7,144 bases of DNA from Alphaproteobacteria bacterium. GTDB lineage: Bacteria > Pseudomonadota > Alphaproteobacteria > Kiloniellales > JAKSDN01. The DNA lies in contig JAUVQB010000067.1 of the NCBI GenBank assembly GCA_030598385.1, positions 1 through 7,144 on the forward strand. The letters are read 5' to 3'. The notes beneath the pieces were generated by a model. The model had not been told where the DNA came from. It saw nothing but the letters and a program-made list of their open reading frames with translations, and searched no databases. This document shows positions 5,447-7,144 of this stretch, one piece after another (position 1 is the stretch's first letter; each line of letters starts with the position of its first letter). Made by a program: the position numbers and the translations under genes.

Positions 5447-6741
5447 CACGCCTTCTCCATCGGCTTGGCCCCGGCCCCGGCGGTTGCGCCGCCGCCTTGC
5501 AGGACCGGTTGGCTGATCGAGGTCGGCAGCGGTTTAGGCCGCTCCAGCAGGCTGATCGCCGGTATGACGACCAGGAAGTGACCGAAGTAGTAAAGCGTCG
5601 CCAGCTGGCCGATGAGGAGGAATGGGATGCCGTGGAAATTGCCGTCGGGCGAGTTGGCGCCGATCCAGCCGAGGATCAGGCAGTCCAGGAAGAAGAGCCA
5701 GAAGAACCACTTGTAGATCGGCCGGAAGCGGGCGCTGCGCACCGGCGAGCGGTCGAGCCAGGGCAGCAGAAAGAGGATCATGATCGAGCCGAACATGAGG
5801 ATCACGCCGCCCAGCTTGGCCGGCACGATCCACAGGAAGTTGAAGTCGATCGCGCGAAGAATCGCGTAGTACGGCAGGAAGTACCACTCCGGCACGATGT
5901 GCGGCGGCGTGCTCAGGGGATTGGCCGGTATGTAGTTGTCCGGATGGCCCATGTAGTTGGGCGCGAAGAACACGAAGCCGAGATAGACCACCAAAAACAC
6001 CGCGAGCCCGAAGCTGTCCTTGATGGTGTAGTAGGGATGGAATGGGATCTTGTCCTGGGGACCCTTGGCGTCGATGCCCAGCGGGTTGTTCGAACCGAAG
6101 CGGTGGAGCGCCCAGAGGTGCACGAAGATCACTCCAACCAGCACGAAGGGCAGCAGATAGTGCAGGGCGAAAAAGCGGTTGAGGGTCGGGTTGTCGACCG
6201 AGAAGCCGCCCCACAGCCAGGTGACGATGGCCTCGCCGATGATCGGCACCGCCGAGAAGAGGTTGGTGATCACCGTGGCGGCCCAGAAGCTCATCTGGCC
6301 CCAGGGCAGAACGTAGCCCATGAAGGCGGTCGCCATCATCAGGATCAGGATCACCACGCCCAAGATCCACAGGATCTCGCGCGGCTTCTTGTAGGAGCCG
6401 TAATAGAGGCCCCTGAGGATATGGATGTAGACCACGATGAAGAAAAACGATCCGCCGTTGGAATGCAGATAGCGCAACAGCCAGCCGCTGTTGACGTCGC
6501 GCATGATCCGCTCGACCGAATCGAAGGCGTGATCCACGTGCGGCGTGTATTGCATCGCCAGCATGATGCCCGTCGCGATCATGATCACCAGGGCGATGCC
6601 GGCCAGCGAGCCGAAGTTCCACCAGTAGCTGAGGTTGCGCGGCGTCGGGTACTCGGTCAGCTCGTGGTTCATGAAGGTGAAGATGGGCAGGCGGTAGTCG
6701 ATCCACTCGACCGTCCCGGAGATCATGGCCTTCCAATTCAT
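5446..6741 (-). CDS. petB: cytochrome b subunit of the bc1 complex
   Basis: Cytochrome b is the membrane core of ubiquinol:cytochrome c reductase; it holds both b haems and forms the quinol-oxidising and quinone-reducing sites. The 431-aa protein has the expected hydrophobic helices. The four haem ligands are His93, His107, His194 and His208, with the usual 14-residue offset in both pairs. The Qo-site motif PEWY is at 284-287. The N-terminal [16 protein letters not shown] (31-46) and [12 protein letters not shown] (142-153) are typical. The last ~30 residues after the final helix are a Gly/Ala/Pro-rich tail. The frame is open to 6780, but the ATG at 6741 gives the family N-terminus, follows the petA stop by 13 nt, and has GAGGGGG 8 nt upstream; the longer form would overlap petA. 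petC begins at its stop codon. Confidence 0.98.
   Translation of the reverse strand: MNWKAMISGTVEWIDYRLPIFTFMNHELTEYPTPRNLSYWWNFGSLAGIALVIMIATGIMLAMQYTPHVDHAFDSVERIMRDVNSGWLLRYLHSNGGSFFFIVVYIHILRGLYYGSYKKPREILWILGVVILILMMATAFMGYVLPWGQMSFWAATVITNLFSAVPIIGEAIVTWLWGGFSVDNPTLNRFFALHYLLPFVLVGVIFVHLWALHRFGSNNPLGIDAKGPQDKIPFHPYYTIKDSFGLAVFLVVYLGFVFFAPNYMGHPDNYIPANPLSTPPHIVPEWYFLPYYAILRAIDFNFLWIVPAKLGGVILMFGSIMILFLLPWLDRSPVRSARFRPIYKWFFWLFFLDCLILGWIGANSPDGNFHGIPFLLIGQLATLYYFGHFLVVIPAISLLERPKPLPTSISQPVLQGGGATAGAGAKPMEKA
5455..5458 (-). promoter_or_regulatory. Shine-Dalgarno site of petC inside petB
   Basis: GGAG lies within the last codons of petB, 8 nt before the ATG at 5444-5446 and only 5 nt before the GTG at 5447-5449. 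The spacing favours the ATG as start of petC and indicates translational coupling of petB and petC. Confidence 0.45.
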
Positions 6742-6749
6742 AACCCCGT

Positions 6750-6756
6750 CCCCCTC
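6750..6756 (-). promoter_or_regulatory. Shine-Dalgarno site of petB overlapping the petA stop
   Basis: GAGGGGG on the minus strand shares its first two bases with the petA TGA (6755-6757) and lies 8 nt before the petB ATG at 6739-6741. It decides the petB start against the upstream in-frame ATG at 6780, which lies inside petA. Confidence 0.6.
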
Positions 6757-7144
6757 AACCGACCTTGATGGTGCTGTCATCCAAGAATGCGTACGGCGGG
6801 ATCGCTAAATTCTCGGGCGCCGGACCCTTGCGAATTCGGCCCGAGGAGTCGTAATGCGATCCATGACAGGGGCAGAACCAGCCGTCGTATTCGCCTTTGG
6901 GTTCGCCCGGCTTCTGGCCCTTGGGGATGCAGCCCAGATGGGTGCAAACACCGACCATCACCAGCCACTGGGGCTCCGGCGCGCGCTCGGCGTCGGTCTG
7001 GGGATCGCGCAATTGGGTAATATCGACGTCCTTGGCTTCTTCGATCTCCTTGGGCGTGCGGTGGCGCACGAAGACCGGCTTGCCGCGCCAGATCACGGTT
7101 ATCGCCTGTCCTTCCTCGACCGGCGACAGGTCCACCTCGGTCGA
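6755..7144 (-). CDS. petA: Rieske iron-sulfur subunit of the bc1 complex (partial, N-terminus outside)
   Basis: The last 129 codons of the Rieske protein are visible; the N-terminal membrane anchor (usually with a Tat signal) lies beyond the right edge. The protein carries the [2Fe-2S] cluster that takes the first electron from ubiquinol and hands it to cytochrome c1. Cluster box I is CTHLGC (Cys67, His69 and Cys72 in the fragment) and box II is CPCHGSHYD (Cys91, Cys93, His94). By family knowledge, Cys67, His69, Cys91 and His94 bind the cluster, and Cys72-Cys93 form the disulfide. The [12 protein letters not shown] segment (107-118) is the usual Pro loop. The stop lies 13 nt before petB. The frame is open to the very edge, so the GTG at 7133-7135 is an internal valine rather than the start. 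Confidence 0.97.
   Translation of the reverse strand, partial: STEVDLSPVEEGQAITVIWRGKPVFVRHRTPKEIEEAKDVDITQLRDPQTDAERAPEPQWLVMVGVCTHLGCIPKGQKPGEPKGEYDGWFCPCHGSHYDSSGRIRKGPAPENLAIPPYAFLDDSTIKVG

Noticed and set aside
4154..5581. Plus-strand 475-aa open frame, and the similar 449-aa one at 5419-6768
   Set aside because: They are antisense to petC, petB and mtnP, arise from high GC content that suppresses stops, and have Arg/Glu/His-rich low-complexity translations without any domain.
6742..6780. Longer cytochrome b starting at 6780 inside petA
   Set aside because: The extra 13 residues are not typical of the family, and the ATG at 6741 has a good Shine-Dalgarno site.

Overview
This window comes from a high-GC proteobacterial chromosome, most likely an alphaproteobacterium of Rhodospirillales type. 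The reasons are the strong G/C bias at third codon positions, a classical petA-petB-petC bc1 operon with separate cytochrome b and c1 genes, and an MTA phosphorylase / MTR-1-P isomerase / class II aldolase set like the one known from Rhodospirillum rubrum. Apart from a short gene tail at the left edge, every gene lies on the minus strand, so the window reads from right to left.

Right part (about 4637-7144): the bc1 complex operon. The Rieske protein gene petA is cut by the window edge. It is followed by cytochrome b (petB) after 13 nt, and by cytochrome c1 (petC), which overlaps the petB stop. All haem and iron-sulfur ligands expected in the visible parts are present.

Middle part (1317-4558): four genes that continue in the same direction after a 78-nt gap. 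They are MTA phosphorylase (mtnP), a small membrane ICMT/PEMT-type methyltransferase, methylthioribose-1-phosphate isomerase (mtnA), and a FucA-like class II aldolase best read as the methylthioribulose-1-phosphate aldolase Ald2. Start and stop codons overlap (GTGA, ATGA) at mtnP/methyltransferase and mtnA/ald2. Together mtnP, mtnA and ald2 would take the SAM by-product 5'-methylthioadenosine to adenine, dihydroxyacetone phosphate and 2-(methylthio)acetaldehyde, the so-called DHAP shunt. None of the genes of the aerobic methionine salvage branch is in the window. The SAM-dependent membrane methyltransferase inside this operon is the least explained element and the best candidate for something new.

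Left part (1-1316): an AT-richer spacer of about 190 bp holding two short inverted repeats, then an isolated secreted MlaC/Ttg2D-family protein with a clear signal sequence and an excellent Shine-Dalgarno site that corrects its start. Between the mlaC stop and the end of a convergent plus-strand gene lies a near-perfect 54-bp inverted repeat with a 51-nt centre. It is flanked by TA and looks like a MITE-type element that could also act as a bidirectional terminator.
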